Assembly: GCA_002435865.1 (NCBI GenBank)
Contig: DIWV01000001.1
Span: forward strand, 1-64,000
DNA: 64,000 bases
Reading direction: 5' to 3'
From: Cloacimonetes bacterium UBA6097
GTDB taxonomy: Bacteria; Cloacimonadota; Cloacimonadia; Cloacimonadales; Cloacimonadaceae
Shown: positions 52,223-62,602 of the stretch, piece by piece
How positions within the stretch are numbered: position 1 is the first letter of the stretch
Layout of the letters: every line of letters begins with the position of its first letter
Notes under the pieces: model-generated
Seen by the model: only the letters and a program-made list of their open reading frames with translations
Database searches by the model: none
Told to the model about the DNA's origin: nothing
Made by a program: the position numbers and the translations under genes

Positions 52223-55200
52223 CTAAAAGCGGAAACTTCTTTGCAGCATAACTTCGTGTGAATTGGCTTCATGCACAGGTCTGATACTAAATGTATATAC
52301 AAACTTCAATCTCCAGGGAAGATTGAACCGAACAGACGCATTATGATAAAGGTCAAGCTTGGTTTTCTTGGCAAGGTCTGTGGTTTCCTGCAGATGGATT
52401 TCGTAATCAAGAAATACTCTGCTTGCCAGGTATTTGCCCATTGATACCGACAAGTTGTTCAATAGAACAGCAGAGCTGAATTGCAGAATATCTGCGTTTA
52501 AATTCTGGGAATCTGAGAATGTAGTTCGCTGACCATTATTAGAACCAAACTCCACAAACAGGTTTTGTACAAAACCTGTATTAATTGTAAAATTATCCAA
52601 ATGAAGAAATCTTCTGATTTTGTTTTCAATCGGGCTCAGGAATTGTGAAACATAAGTAGTTGTTACACTCGTACTGATAAGCTGCATTGCTTCATCCTGC
52701 AACAAACTCTGGCGTTGTTCCGGTGTTAATTCCTCAATATTCCTGTTGTATCTTAATCTCGATAATATCTGTGTAATAGATTTATCCTGAGGGTTGTCAC
52801 TGGTAAGGTTAAATTCTAACTGGTTGAAAACATCCGGTCCCTTTTGAGGATTAGTAGTGGCAGTTAACGTAACCACAGTACCGTCTGCTGCCTTTTTAGT
52901 AAAGACTCCGTTAATCGAGAGAATGTTTCTTTGTGCATTTATTTCTATCTTGACATTATCTACATTAAAGGTAGTTCCATAAAAATCTAAGGTACCTTTT
53001 TCAGAAACAAAATCTGCTTCCTGAGCATTCCACTTATTACCATCGTAAGTTAATCTGAGAAAGCTTCCCGGTAAGCAGGTCAGAAAAGCCGGATAAGTAA
53101 CATAATGTACATTATCCTGTACTTTGATTAACAAATCAAGAGTAAAAGGCAGCGGGATGTCTTCACCTTTACGTTCGGGCTTCTGAAACAGGCTTATCAG
53201 TTGCATAATATTCTTAGTATTAGCAGGATAAACCACACTTCCATTTGAAGCCAGTATTTCACCATTGATTTCCATATCATCAAAGGGTCCTTTGATGGTT
53301 GCGTCTTTACCGTTTTGACCTTTTACTTTTGCTGTTGCAACAGTATTAGGAGGTAAATAGTCAGGAATAGATATCTGTATTCCTGCATCGTCAGTATGGA
53401 TGAGCAAATATCCAAGATTGAGAGGACCGATAAAGAAATTATCTTCCCCCGGGTCAATTGCATTGCTGATAAACAATTTCCCGGAACCTATCTGACAGGA
53501 TAAGTTTTTCAAGTCTAATTCGTTGTCAGATATTGTTCCTTCCAGGTCTAAGTCATTGATTGTCTCTATCTGATTATTCAAGCGCAACATTCCATTTGAC
53601 ATAGATATGTTGCCATTTTTTATATTGATACCATTCTCATCAGTCTGAATTGCAGCATTAAACTTAACACGACCTCTAGCGTTCTCTATAAAAGATGCAT
53701 AACTTTTCACCCATCTGAGCAAATCACCATCAAATGCTACATTCACAGTGTGATTCCCGTTGAAATAATTATTGGTAAGAAAGTTGTAATCAAGAGCTCC
53801 GCTACCGGATAATTTTAACAGATTTTTGGATTCAACCTGCAAACTGTCTATTAACAGGACTTCATTTAATTGAGATACATTTACAAGTAATTTATCTATG
53901 GGTATATCATTAACTCTGATTTTTTCACCTGACAGTTTACATGAAAGACTTTGCAAGGGTGATTTATCATGTCTGGCAGAGAACTTCCACTTGACTGAAC
54001 CATTCACAATTCCAATTATATTTTTATCAATAAACAGATCCTGAGCATCAAATTGCGTAAAGTTAGCATTAGCATCAATATCGAGATCAGGCTGAGTTAA
54101 GATTTGACTTTCAATTGAAACGTAACTATTCCCAGCAGTTTGAATTTCAGCATTGACATTTACGTTTGATGTTGTTCCTGAAAATTGGATTATTGTATTC
54201 ATGGGTTTTAAATGTTCTATTTTTATTGAGTCGGCTCTGATAAGCCCTTTTACTTCACCCACAATGCTTTGATTATAATCAAGGTTCATCGTCAGAAAAG
54301 TTGATACTGGTGGTGCTATTCTGAGTGGAACGAACATATTCCAGTATTTTGAAGTATCAATACTATCAGCTTTAACTGAGAATTTAGAATCATAAATGTT
54401 CACCAAATTAATTTTTCCGTCTGCTTTGAGAACCTTATCTAACTCAAAATGTTCTATAGTAACCAGAGATTTATCTATTGCAGCTGCAAATTGCAAATCA
54501 AAAGGAGTGTTCTGTGAGTAAGCCGAATCTGCCTTTAGTGATAAAGTACCTTGTTTTGTATCAAGACTATAATTATACGATGTGTTAAAAGCTCCATTTA
54601 ACAGTTTTGGCGAAGTCATGTTAACTTTTAGGCTGGAATTACCTGTAACCTCATGATTATGCATATTCGCTTTAATATCACCGGATAACACAGATATCAA
54701 ATCATGTTCTTTAAGGCTTGGCAGATAATCATTTACTGATATACTGTCGAAACTGATATCAGCGGTATAATCAGATTTACCGGTTCTGCCAGTTGCTGAT
54801 ATTGATGTTCCTGAAGCGTCTTTTAAGTTCAGTTCTACAAAAAAGTCCTTGTTAATCAGATTATTACTTCTAACTGATACTTTTCCGTTGAAATCCTGAA
54901 AGTTATAATTGGTATTTGAAAATCCAAGCTTGTTAACAGCTATCTCTGCATTTATAGATTTATTGGATAAATCCAAATTTGTTTCAATATCCAAGTTAAC
55001 ATTAAAGTCCTTACTATAACTTTGAGGGATTGAAATCAGGTTAGCATGAATTTTCTGGTCAATCAGATTATAATTTCCCAATAGTCTGGTTGCTTGGTTT
55101 CTCCAATAAAAATCGCTGGTTGAGACACTTAATTTATGGTCAGAGAAATCTACTTTAACGTCCAAATTACGTATCTCTTCTTTTTGATATCTGATTGTTG

Positions 55201-56263
55201 GTCCATAGAATTCACCAGATGCCATTATAGTTTTGAAATCTGTCTCAACTTTTAACATACCGGTTGCTTCACCATTCAAATCATTCATAATATCATTTAG
55301 ATCAATTCTATCAAGACTCACGCTTGTTTTGAGGTAGGGTTGGGTTAGCAAATCTGAGAAAAATCCTGCTACATGAAATTTGTGAGTGTTTATATCACTT
55401 TCCCTTATACTGAATTGTAATACATTCTTATTACCTTTTAACAGAACATAAGGAATATACAATTTGTAGTTATTGTATTCGACGCTTGTATTCCTGATTA
55501 TTGAACTGACATCAAAATCAGGCTTATTTTGTTTTGAAATCTTAGAGTAATTGAGAGTTAACGACAAATTTGTGTGTAATAGATTAATCTCTTTGATATT
55601 TAGTGACAGGGGTTCGTAATTGTTAATCTGCAATTGGGCTTCTGATAATAGTCCCTTATCCAGGATTGATTTTAATTCGAATTGACCATTATTTTCTGAG
55701 ATAGCTTTAAGGACAATATCAGAATGCCTGGTGTTATTTACTTCTGCATCAACATTGTTAAGTTTTTCCTCAAACAAAAAACTAGATTCACCAAGGCTGT
55801 CAGCTTTTGCTAAAATGAAGTGAATCTGGCCTTTTATGATATTCAGTTTATTAAAATAAGCAGTTATATCGGGAAATTCAAAAGGCTTTTTACCTGAAGG
55901 AGGTTTCAAATCAATTCTAATAAAAGCGTTGGGCTCATATACAACAATATCTTTTACGACATTGTTTATTTTAAAACCTGAAACAATCAGCCTTAACAAA
56001 TTATATCTGATGCGGATTTGTTTCACCGAGATTCTTATGTTGGATGTTTTATCATAGAAAGAAGCTCTGTTCACAGTTATCTGCCGTTCGTTAATGGAAA
56101 GTTTCTGAATTTGTAATGTACCATTCATAGTTTTACTGAGAAACGACTCTAATTCTACTCTTACCTTGCCCTGAACATCGAATGCATACCAGATGGTATA
56201 AAAGGCAATATTAATTGCAAGCAGGATTAAGACAATTATCAGTAACCATTTAGGATGTTTCAT
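52223..56263 (-). CDS. TamB-like (AsmA/DUF490) envelope protein
   Basis: A 1346-residue protein with one N-terminal transmembrane helix (WLLIIVLILLAINIAFYTIW) and a very long beta-rich region of AsmA/TamB type repeats. The C-terminal third is the conserved TamB domain: GEILASNGSVVYPANTKNIMQLIS, DLLIKVQDNVHYVTYP, GTLDFYGTTFNVDNVKIEI, then LTSDNPQDKSITQILSRLRY and a beta-barrel-like ending. TamB-type bridges link inner and outer membranes, moving phospholipids or aiding barrel assembly. It is slightly longer than E. coli TamB (1259). It follows lolD by 23 bases with no strong ribosome-binding site. Confidence 0.85.
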   Translation of the reverse strand: MKHPKWLLIIVLILLAINIAFYTIWYAFDVQGKVRVELESFLSKTMNGTLQIQKLSINERQITVNRASFYDKTSNIRISVKQIRIRYNLLRLIVSGFKINNVVKDIVVYEPNAFIRIDLKPPSGKKPFEFPDITAYFNKLNIIKGQIHFILAKADSLGESSFLFEEKLNNVDAEVNNTRHSDIVLKAISENNGQFELKSILDKGLLSEAQLQINNYEPLSLNIKEINLLHTNLSLTLNYSKISKQNKPDFDVSSIIRNTSVEYNNYKLYIPYVLLKGNKNVLQFSIRESDINTHKFHVAGFFSDLLTQPYLKTSVSLDRIDLNDIMNDLNGEATGMLKVETDFKTIMASGEFYGPTIRYQKEEIRNLDVKVDFSDHKLSVSTSDFYWRNQATRLLGNYNLIDQKIHANLISIPQSYSKDFNVNLDIETNLDLSNKSINAEIAVNKLGFSNTNYNFQDFNGKVSVRSNNLINKDFFVELNLKDASGTSISATGRTGKSDYTADISFDSISVNDYLPSLKEHDLISVLSGDIKANMHNHEVTGNSSLKVNMTSPKLLNGAFNTSYNYSLDTKQGTLSLKADSAYSQNTPFDLQFAAAIDKSLVTIEHFELDKVLKADGKINLVNIYDSKFSVKADSIDTSKYWNMFVPLRIAPPVSTFLTMNLDYNQSIVGEVKGLIRADSIKIEHLKPMNTIIQFSGTTSNVNVNAEIQTAGNSYVSIESQILTQPDLDIDANANFTQFDAQDLFIDKNIIGIVNGSVKWKFSARHDKSPLQSLSCKLSGEKIRVNDIPIDKLLVNVSQLNEVLLIDSLQVESKNLLKLSGSGALDYNFLTNNYFNGNHTVNVAFDGDLLRWVKSYASFIENARGRVKFNAAIQTDENGINIKNGNISMSNGMLRLNNQIETINDLDLEGTISDNELDLKNLSCQIGSGKLFISNAIDPGEDNFFIGPLNLGYLLIHTDDAGIQISIPDYLPPNTVATAKVKGQNGKDATIKGPFDDMEINGEILASNGSVVYPANTKNIMQLISLFQKPERKGEDIPLPFTLDLLIKVQDNVHYVTYPAFLTCLPGSFLRLTYDGNKWNAQEADFVSEKGTLDFYGTTFNVDNVKIEINAQRNILSINGVFTKKAADGTVVTLTATTNPQKGPDVFNQLEFNLTSDNPQDKSITQILSRLRYNRNIEELTPEQRQSLLQDEAMQLISTSVTTTYVSQFLSPIENKIRRFLHLDNFTINTGFVQNLFVEFGSNNGQRTTFSDSQNLNADILQFSSAVLLNNLSVSMGKYLASRVFLDYEIHLQETTDLAKKTKLDLYHNASVRFNLPWRLKFVYTFSIRPVHEANSHEVMLQRSFRF

Positions 56264-56286
56264 AATTCAGGATTCTTCAGTTAATG

Positions 56287-56958
56287 TTACAACCTGTGCA
56301 GTATGCCGTCTTCCAGTTTATAATGTGTTTGTGACTTATCTGCTATAGATACATCATGAGTAACAAGAATAAAGGCACAATTCATCTTTTCATTGAGTTT
56401 GAAAATCAAATCGAGCACTTCAGAACTATGACTTGGGTCCAGGTTTCCCGTGGGCTCATCAGCCAGAATAATCGGTGGGCGGTTAATCAATGCACGGGCA
56501 AGAGCAACTCTCTGCTGCTCACCACCACTTAACTGATGCGGATAATGATTAAGACGCATTCCAATATCCAAATCAGCCAACATTTCATGTGCTTGCGCAA
56601 GGCTATCCTTTTTATTTACTCCGGCAACCATAAGGGGAAGAGCTACATTCTCCAATGCAGTCAGGTCTTCCATAAGGTAATGAAACTGGAAAACGAAACC
56701 AATCAGCTTATTTCTTAACATAGATGCATTTGCTGAATCAGGTGTAACTATCTGATTATTAATCATCAGCTGTCCGCTATCAGCTGTATCCAGAAGTCCC
56801 AGCAAATGCAGCAAAGTGCTTTTCCCGCAACCTGACTGACCACTGATACAAACAAACTCTCCTTTTTCCAGGTTTAGATTTATATCTTTTAGTATATTCA
56901 ATTCCTGGTTGCTGTCCCAGTAAGTTTTTTTCAGGTGTTCTGCTTTTAATACAACCAA
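56287..56958 (-). CDS. lolD: ABC transporter ATPase of the LolD/MacB type
   Basis: A 223-residue ATPase with Walker A GQSGCGKSTLLHLLGLLD, the LSGGEQQRVALARALINRP signature, Walker B IILADEPTGNLD and the switch His in LVTHD. These, the size and the permease partner encoded just upstream fit the LolD family, which releases lipoproteins from the inner membrane; MacB/FtsE-like functions remain possible. Start is TTG (56958) with GAGGATAT upstream. Eleven bases separate it from the permease gene. Confidence 0.88.
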   Translation of the reverse strand: MVVLKAEHLKKTYWDSNQELNILKDINLNLEKGEFVCISGQSGCGKSTLLHLLGLLDTADSGQLMINNQIVTPDSANASMLRNKLIGFVFQFHYLMEDLTALENVALPLMVAGVNKKDSLAQAHEMLADLDIGMRLNHYPHQLSGGEQQRVALARALINRPPIILADEPTGNLDPSHSSEVLDLIFKLNEKMNCAFILVTHDVSIADKSQTHYKLEDGILHRL

Positions 56959-56969
56959 AATATCCTCTT

Positions 56970-58190
56970 TTAGGTTCCCCTCAGGACATTAATAATCTCA
57001 AGTTTATTGATATTCCTCAGTGGTATTTTTACACATAATGAAACCATCAAAACTGATATTAAGAATACTGCTAAATAATTAATGGCAGAAACATGTATTG
57101 TCAGCTTGTCTATAAAATACACGTCTCCTTTCAACTGATAGAATGATTGCTTGGTTATCAACCAGGAAACAAAGGTACCGAGTAACAAACCGATCAGAAT
57201 AGAGATCAGACAAATCGTTAGAATTCTGATATAAAATACCTGCTTAATCTGCTTTGAGTTTATGCCAATAGTCCTAAGCACTGCTATCTCTTTTTTTCTG
57301 TCTATGATAGACGTAGAGACTATGCTGACTGTATTGAGAGCTGCTATCAGGATAAGCAAACTGAAGACTAAAAATATGAGCCATTTTTCGATTGTAATTA
57401 AAGAGAATAAATTACCATTTATATCAGTCCAGCTTTGCAGAGTAAAGTTGTGCTCCAGTATGCCATTATATTTTTGAGCAATCTCATTGACCTGATTAAT
57501 TTTGTTTTCTTTCAGATTTACTTCAAGGTGCGTGTATTGAGGTTTGATATTGTAAAAACTATAAGCATCATCCGTATGCATAATAATCAGAGATTTATCC
57601 ATCTCATAATAACCTGTGGTTATAATGGATTTTACTTTAAATGTCTTTTGCAGAGACACTAATCCAATTGGAGAAAACACTTCAGTCTTAGGATAAAGCA
57701 GGGTAATACTTTCACCGACCCCGACTGATAAATCTCCGGCCAGTATATCACCGATTATTATCGAACCGGATTCAAGCTTCCTGCTTCCCTGCTTTATGTA
57801 TTTATTAAACCAATTGTTGATGTCTTTGTTTTCATATGAGCGGACAAAACAGCTTCTTACTTTATTACCGATTTCAATCATAGCAGTATTTGAATACACC
57901 GGATGAATGGATTGAATTTCTGGCTGGGACATTAACTTAGAAATTGCATAATTGGCTTTATCAACAGACAAAGCTTGCTCATAGTCTGGAAATATAAGAA
58001 TATGTGCATTGCTTTCCAGCAGAATCTCTTTCAATGTATGCTGATAGCCTTCAAACAATGTAACAGCAGCACTGACAACAGTGACCGAAACGATTATGCC
58101 CAATATCATCACAATATAATCGAAACGGAGTTTCCGGGTTTTACTTAAACGCAAAGAACTTTTAGCCAGAAACAGCGTTAATGTACTCAT
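56970..58190 (-). CDS. ABC transporter permease of the LolC/LolE type
   Basis: A 406-residue inner-membrane protein of the MacB_PCD/FtsX family. One N-terminal helix (YIVMILGIIVSVTVVSAAVTLFEGY) is followed by a periplasmic domain (about 60-260) and three C-terminal helices (LIFLVFSLLILIAALNTVSIV..., ICLISILIGLLLGTFVSW..., YLAVFLISVLMVSLC), with the family loop DRKKEIAVLRTIGI between. This fits a LolC/E homodimer with LolD. It overlaps the glycosyltransferase stop by four bases. A single permease gene here suggests a homodimer (LolF-like), which is inference. Confidence 0.85.
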   Translation of the reverse strand: MSTLTLFLAKSSLRLSKTRKLRFDYIVMILGIIVSVTVVSAAVTLFEGYQHTLKEILLESNAHILIFPDYEQALSVDKANYAISKLMSQPEIQSIHPVYSNTAMIEIGNKVRSCFVRSYENKDINNWFNKYIKQGSRKLESGSIIIGDILAGDLSVGVGESITLLYPKTEVFSPIGLVSLQKTFKVKSIITTGYYEMDKSLIIMHTDDAYSFYNIKPQYTHLEVNLKENKINQVNEIAQKYNGILEHNFTLQSWTDINGNLFSLITIEKWLIFLVFSLLILIAALNTVSIVSTSIIDRKKEIAVLRTIGINSKQIKQVFYIRILTICLISILIGLLLGTFVSWLITKQSFYQLKGDVYFIDKLTIHVSAINYLAVFLISVLMVSLCVKIPLRNINKLEIINVLRGT

Positions 58191-59152
58191 GAATGGTCAA
58201 TTAGAGATAATACCAAAGGATTATTGTCAAGATTTTGGGTTTCCTGAATTGATATACGTATATTATCTTTCTGGCTGCGGTTAATTATTAATTCGCTTAT
58301 CAATCCCATGGAGAAAAACTGCAATCCTGCCAATATCAATAAGATCCCCAGAAAAAGCAAGGGTCTGTTGGTTAACGGATATCCGTAAAACAGTTTTAAA
58401 AAAGCCAGATATCCTGTTAGTACCACACCAAGAACTACAGAGACTATGCCAACCCTGCCAAAGAGATAAAGTGGACTTTTTACATACTGAGTTACCATTT
58501 TTACGGTTAGTAAATCAAAGAAACCCCGAAGGTATCTTTCTATTCCGTATTTGGATTTTCCGAATTGTCTTTTTCTGTGATTTACGGGAATTTCTCCTAT
58601 TCTGAAACCGAGAGCATTGGCTAAAACAGGTATATAGCGGTGCATTTCGCCGTAAAGGACAACTTCTTTTGCTGCAGGTTTTCGATAAAGCTTATAGCCG
58701 CAGTTAAAATCCTTTAATTTGAGCATAAATGTGTGAGCAGTAATGAAATTAAAGAATTTGGAAGGTAAAGTCTTGTATAAAGGATCATACCGTTTTTTCT
58801 TCCAGCCGGATACGAGGTCATACCCTTCTTCAAGTTTCCGGATAAAGTTTGGTATTTCAATAGGGTCGTCCTGTAAATCTGCATCCATAGTGAAGATATA
58901 ATCTCCCCGGGCAATTTTAAACCCTATTTGTAAGGCAGCTGCTTTGCCAAAGTTGCGTCTGAATTTAATAAGTTTTACTTTCGTGTCTTCTTTGGCAAGT
59001 TCGCTTAAAATGCTATAAGTGCTATCTGTGCTACCGTCATCGATATAGATTATCTCATAATCAGGAATTGGATTATTCCTGATAATTTCCTGATATAATT
59101 GCCGGATTGATTCTTCTTCATTATATACGGGAATTACAAAAGATACTTTCAT
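58187..59152 (-). CDS. GT2 glycosyltransferase, DPM1/ArnC-like, membrane-anchored
   Basis: A 321-residue protein. The catalytic GT-A domain has YNEEESIRQLY, YIDDGSTDSTY, RRNFGKAAALQIGFK and MDADLQDDPIEI, and the polyprenyl-phosphate type NCGYKLYRK and HRYIPVLANALGFRIGEIPVNHRKRQFGKSKYG. Two transmembrane helices follow (about 230-255 and 265-290). Enzymes with this architecture transfer a sugar to undecaprenyl phosphate. It sits beside a polyprenol/diacylglycerol-kinase-like gene, which strengthens a lipid-linked sugar role. The donor sugar is unknown. AGCAGGT precedes the ATG. Confidence 0.88.
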   Translation of the reverse strand: MKVSFVIPVYNEEESIRQLYQEIIRNNPIPDYEIIYIDDGSTDSTYSILSELAKEDTKVKLIKFRRNFGKAAALQIGFKIARGDYIFTMDADLQDDPIEIPNFIRKLEEGYDLVSGWKKKRYDPLYKTLPSKFFNFITAHTFMLKLKDFNCGYKLYRKPAAKEVVLYGEMHRYIPVLANALGFRIGEIPVNHRKRQFGKSKYGIERYLRGFFDLLTVKMVTQYVKSPLYLFGRVGIVSVVLGVVLTGYLAFLKLFYGYPLTNRPLLFLGILLILAGLQFFSMGLISELIINRSQKDNIRISIQETQNLDNNPLVLSLIDHS

Positions 59153-59163
59153 TATAACCTGCT

Positions 59164-59763
59164 TTAAACTAAGATGTTAACTAAGGACATTACGATACCG
59201 GAAAAGATAGGTATCTTGATATTATCATCCACTGGAATATTCCACAATTCAGCCAAAGTAGCAGCCAAAGCACCAACTGCAAATACCCAGGGGTTCAAAC
59301 CAGTTCCAAATATTATGGAGAAAACCAGAATGCTTGTAAAACAAGCCAAACTACCCTCGATTGATTTATTCTGCCCCAGGAATTTTCTCTTTCCCAGGGA
59401 CATGCCTATTACAGCTGCAAATGTATCTCCGATTGAAAGATAGCTTATTGCCAGAAATGCTATTATCGGTTTGAAGAACACAACGCAAAGCAAACTGGAA
59501 AAGACCAGAAAAGTAGCTCCGGTAAAATCTCCCCGTTCATGCCTTCGGAGAATTAAACCGAACAACTTATGAAACATCTTTCTGAAAGAAGGCATTTGCA
59601 GTCTGTACAATTCCATTGCCAAAGCAATGACAAGAGTAACAAAAAGAAGTATAAACATCAACAGACGATTATAGTTCAGGATGAACCTGTAAGTAAATGG
59701 AATAACCAATGAACTGATATGTATTAACTTGCGGATAGCTTCACTGCTTTTGCTTTTTATCAT
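59164..59763 (-). CDS. Dolichol/polyprenol-kinase-like (CTP-dependent) membrane protein
   Basis: A 199-residue integral membrane protein with five or six hydrophobic helices. RKLIHISSLVIPFTYRF begins it (as in SEC59/DGK1 and phosphatidate-cytidylyltransferase-like proteins), and SIGDTFAAVIGMSLGKRKFLGQNKSIEGSLACF is the conserved D-x-x-A...G+..G...KS.EG motif. Relatives phosphorylate a lipid alcohol with CTP. Next to the polyprenyl-phosphate glycosyltransferase it could regenerate or supply the lipid carrier; that is inference. Eleven bases separate the genes. The ribosome-binding site is weak. Confidence 0.8.
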   Translation of the reverse strand: MIKSKSSEAIRKLIHISSLVIPFTYRFILNYNRLLMFILLFVTLVIALAMELYRLQMPSFRKMFHKLFGLILRRHERGDFTGATFLVFSSLLCVVFFKPIIAFLAISYLSIGDTFAAVIGMSLGKRKFLGQNKSIEGSLACFTSILVFSIIFGTGLNPWVFAVGALAATLAELWNIPVDDNIKIPIFSGIVMSLVNILV

Positions 59764-59801
59764 AAATCATCTTTTGGGTGCAATAGCTAAACCACCCATT
59801 A

Positions 59802-61376
59802 TCAGTTGAAAGTTTTATCTGTCTGAGCAGGTTGATAATCCAGGATCTTTAACAGATTAGCGCTTTTAAGCTGCAGGGCAATGTTCCATAAACCTTCATT
59901 GGGTAGGTTTATACCACAATTATCAACATTAAACTTATCAGATAACAACTCGATTGTACAATTATTTATGACCAAAACGGGTTCCGGATTTTCTTGCCCG
60001 TAAGGGATGAGAATATCGAGCTCCTGCCACAATTTATTTGATAATTGATGATAATCTATTACTCCATCTATATGAAGGTTGTGCATTTGTTTCAGAGCTT
60101 CGAGCTGAGGTTTCATGTATTCATGAAACAATTCAATAAAAGTATTATATTTTTCCGGATTCATTGTAAAACCGGCGGCTTTGGCATGACCTCCATACTG
60201 AATCAGGCTTTCTTTACAATAAGTAAAAGCCTCAACCATATTGAAACCGGTACTGCATCTACCTTCACAGACCATAACATCATGCCGTTTCTTGAGGAAT
60301 ATAGCAGGAATATTCATGTTATTCACAACATAGGTTGCAACAGTACCTAGCAGGGGGTATGGAATTAAATCTTCGTCATCAAAATAGATAAAAGCTTCAC
60401 TATCAAAATCTTCCAATAAAGTATCCACAAGTTTGAAAACATTGTTAAGAGAGCTTTCCCAATTGGCTTTTTCTTCTTCTAGCAATTGAAACAGCCTTAC
60501 TTTTTCATCACTTCGCTGCAGCATAAATCTCAGTGCTATATGTTGTCCGTCTTTTTCTCTGCCATTTGCAATCAATCTACAACAATATTGCAAAAAACAA
60601 GCTTTATCTGATACACTGGAAATCCTGTTGTGATTTCTGAGCAAGAATTCTATCGTATTATCTTTGACAGAGTCAAAATTATCAATAACATATCTGACAA
60701 TAATCCGGTTGATGTTTTTCATGGGAACTTTATCAGCGATGGATCCGATTGCTGTCCAAAAATACAGAGCTGGTTCAACGGGATGTTCAAGCAATTTACT
60801 CAGATAACGTACAAGCATCAGCACAACTCCCACTCCTGCGAGCATTTTGTACGGATATTCACATTCCGGGAGCTGGGGATTAAGGATAGCATAAGCATTG
60901 GGTATCTGCTCAGGCTGGACTAAATGGTGATCTGTTATCAAAACATCACAGCCAAGCTGGTTGAGTATCTCCACCCCTTCATAAGCGCTGATACCATTAT
61001 CTACAGTTATGACAAGAGGGTAGTGCTCTTTCTTGACAAAATCAATGAATGACTTTTGTATCCCATGATGTTCCAGATTGCGATTGGGTATAAAATAATG
61101 ATGCTTTTGATATCCGCAGCTTTCCAGGTAACGATATAGCACATAAGCACTGGTAATACCATCAGGATCATCGTGACCAAAAATCACCATAGGTTCATTG
61201 TCATAAAGTGCTGTTCGTATTCTTTCTGCGACAGACTCAATATTGGCTAAAAGAGCTTCGTCCGGCAAATCATCCAGGGTTCTTTTTAACTCATCTTCAG
61301 TATAACCTCTTGATTTTATGACCTGTGATAAAAGAGGCAGGTCAATGTCTGAGGTAATGTCCCAATTCATCTTCAT
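59802..61376 (-). CDS. recJ: Single-stranded-DNA-specific exonuclease RecJ
   Basis: A 524-residue DHH-family nuclease digesting single-stranded DNA 5' to 3'. The phosphoesterase motifs are GHDDPDGITSAY, ITVDNGISAYEG, LITDHH and DHHA1 ending GGHAKAAGF. HDDPDG replaces the more usual D-x-D-V-D-G but keeps the metal ligands. Length is a little shorter than E. coli RecJ (577). An OB-like C-terminal region follows. Start overlaps the outer-membrane-protein stop by four bases. Confidence 0.88.
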   Translation of the reverse strand: MKMNWDITSDIDLPLLSQVIKSRGYTEDELKRTLDDLPDEALLANIESVAERIRTALYDNEPMVIFGHDDPDGITSAYVLYRYLESCGYQKHHYFIPNRNLEHHGIQKSFIDFVKKEHYPLVITVDNGISAYEGVEILNQLGCDVLITDHHLVQPEQIPNAYAILNPQLPECEYPYKMLAGVGVVLMLVRYLSKLLEHPVEPALYFWTAIGSIADKVPMKNINRIIVRYVIDNFDSVKDNTIEFLLRNHNRISSVSDKACFLQYCCRLIANGREKDGQHIALRFMLQRSDEKVRLFQLLEEEKANWESSLNNVFKLVDTLLEDFDSEAFIYFDDEDLIPYPLLGTVATYVVNNMNIPAIFLKKRHDVMVCEGRCSTGFNMVEAFTYCKESLIQYGGHAKAAGFTMNPEKYNTFIELFHEYMKPQLEALKQMHNLHIDGVIDYHQLSNKLWQELDILIPYGQENPEPVLVINNCTIELLSDKFNVDNCGINLPNEGLWNIALQLKSANLLKILDYQPAQTDKTFN

Positions 61377-62602
61377 TCAGAAATATCCTCCGTTTTGGGA
61401 ATATCACGGGGAGCGTTTCTGGTAAATGGTTTGGATAATATATCAAAACCTGTGATACCAATCATAAACATAAAGGAACGGTCTTGCAGATTGTTTTCAT
61501 TAGTATTGCCACGCATCAGGTATTCCACGCCGAAATCCAACTGATTACTTCCCTGATTAAGCGGGAGTGTAATACCTCCGGAAACTGATGTCTCATTAAT
61601 TGAACTTCCGTTAGCATCAAAGGGTAGTGTACGATAAGTAAAGCCAGCTCTTTTGGGTATTGCACCAAACCAGGAATGATTAAGCTTAGCAGATGGCTCC
61701 AGGGCTATTCCTACACCCAGTTTCCAACTGTCTTTATCGTATTCAGAGTATTTTGCACTCTTCCAGAAGCTATATATAAAATCTGAAGATATTTTATATT
61801 CACCGGCAAACTTATATGTAAAACCGCCAGCAGCCTGGGCAGGAATTGAATATTTAATATCACCCAGTTCTTCTGTTTCATGAATGGAACTGCGGGTTAC
61901 AGAACCGTCCAGGGTACATTCATTTGTATAATAAGCTCCCCAGGCAATTTTATCAAAGGCAGTTGTAATACCGATAGTAGCAGCCGGGTTCTTGTATGCC
62001 CGTTCCAGAATTTCACTGGTATTAAATATTCCGAATTCACTGGTTTGCTTAAATTTGCGAATATCATGTCCGAAATAATAGTTAAGAGCAGCACCGAGAT
62101 TGATATGAGAGAAATGATAAGCATACATCAAATCCGCTTTGTAAATATATCTGTCTATGGCTTGTCTTTCCGTATATGTAATGGAATCCATAGTAGTAAC
62201 TGTAATCTGGTTTTGCAATACTCCCGATGCCATAGAATTGAACTGAAATCCAAAATGATTCTGATTAATGGGAACGCTGATACTAAAGAAGGGGAAGTCC
62301 AGCGAGTTATCTTTGAAAGTCCTTTCGATTCCATCGTCAGATGTATAATTAGTCCAGCCAAACTTGAGTCCGGTAGAAAACAGAGTCTTGTTAACAGAAC
62401 CCAGAATAGCCGGATTACCATATCCTGTGTTGGTACGAAAAACATCGGACAAGCCTACGTCACCCATAGTCATACCATAGATGTCATTACCATAATTCCG
62501 GCAGGGGGTACCCTGATATGAAAAAATAGAATTACCTCCGTAAAGAGGGAGATTTACTGCCATAAAGATAAGCAGACTTAGTAAAACAAGTTTAAACTTC
62601 AT
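61373..62602 (-). CDS. Outer-membrane beta-barrel protein (PorV/FadL-like)
   Basis: A 409-residue exported protein. MKFKLVLLSLLIFMAVNLPLYG is a signal peptide. The body alternates aromatic and polar residues in amphipathic strands (FPFFSISVPINQNHFGFQFNS, ADLMYAYHFSHINLGAALNYYFG, YKISSDFIYSFWKSAKY, GVEYLMRG) typical of a barrel, with NPAILG near the start as in FadL/OmpP1 and PorV/PorQ-like proteins. A PorV-type role in type IX secretion is possible given the sorting domains elsewhere but is not shown. AAGGAAG precedes the ATG, which abuts the tatD stop. Confidence 0.78.
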   Translation of the reverse strand: MKFKLVLLSLLIFMAVNLPLYGGNSIFSYQGTPCRNYGNDIYGMTMGDVGLSDVFRTNTGYGNPAILGSVNKTLFSTGLKFGWTNYTSDDGIERTFKDNSLDFPFFSISVPINQNHFGFQFNSMASGVLQNQITVTTMDSITYTERQAIDRYIYKADLMYAYHFSHINLGAALNYYFGHDIRKFKQTSEFGIFNTSEILERAYKNPAATIGITTAFDKIAWGAYYTNECTLDGSVTRSSIHETEELGDIKYSIPAQAAGGFTYKFAGEYKISSDFIYSFWKSAKYSEYDKDSWKLGVGIALEPSAKLNHSWFGAIPKRAGFTYRTLPFDANGSSINETSVSGGITLPLNQGSNQLDFGVEYLMRGNTNENNLQDRSFMFMIGITGFDILSKPFTRNAPRDIPKTEDISE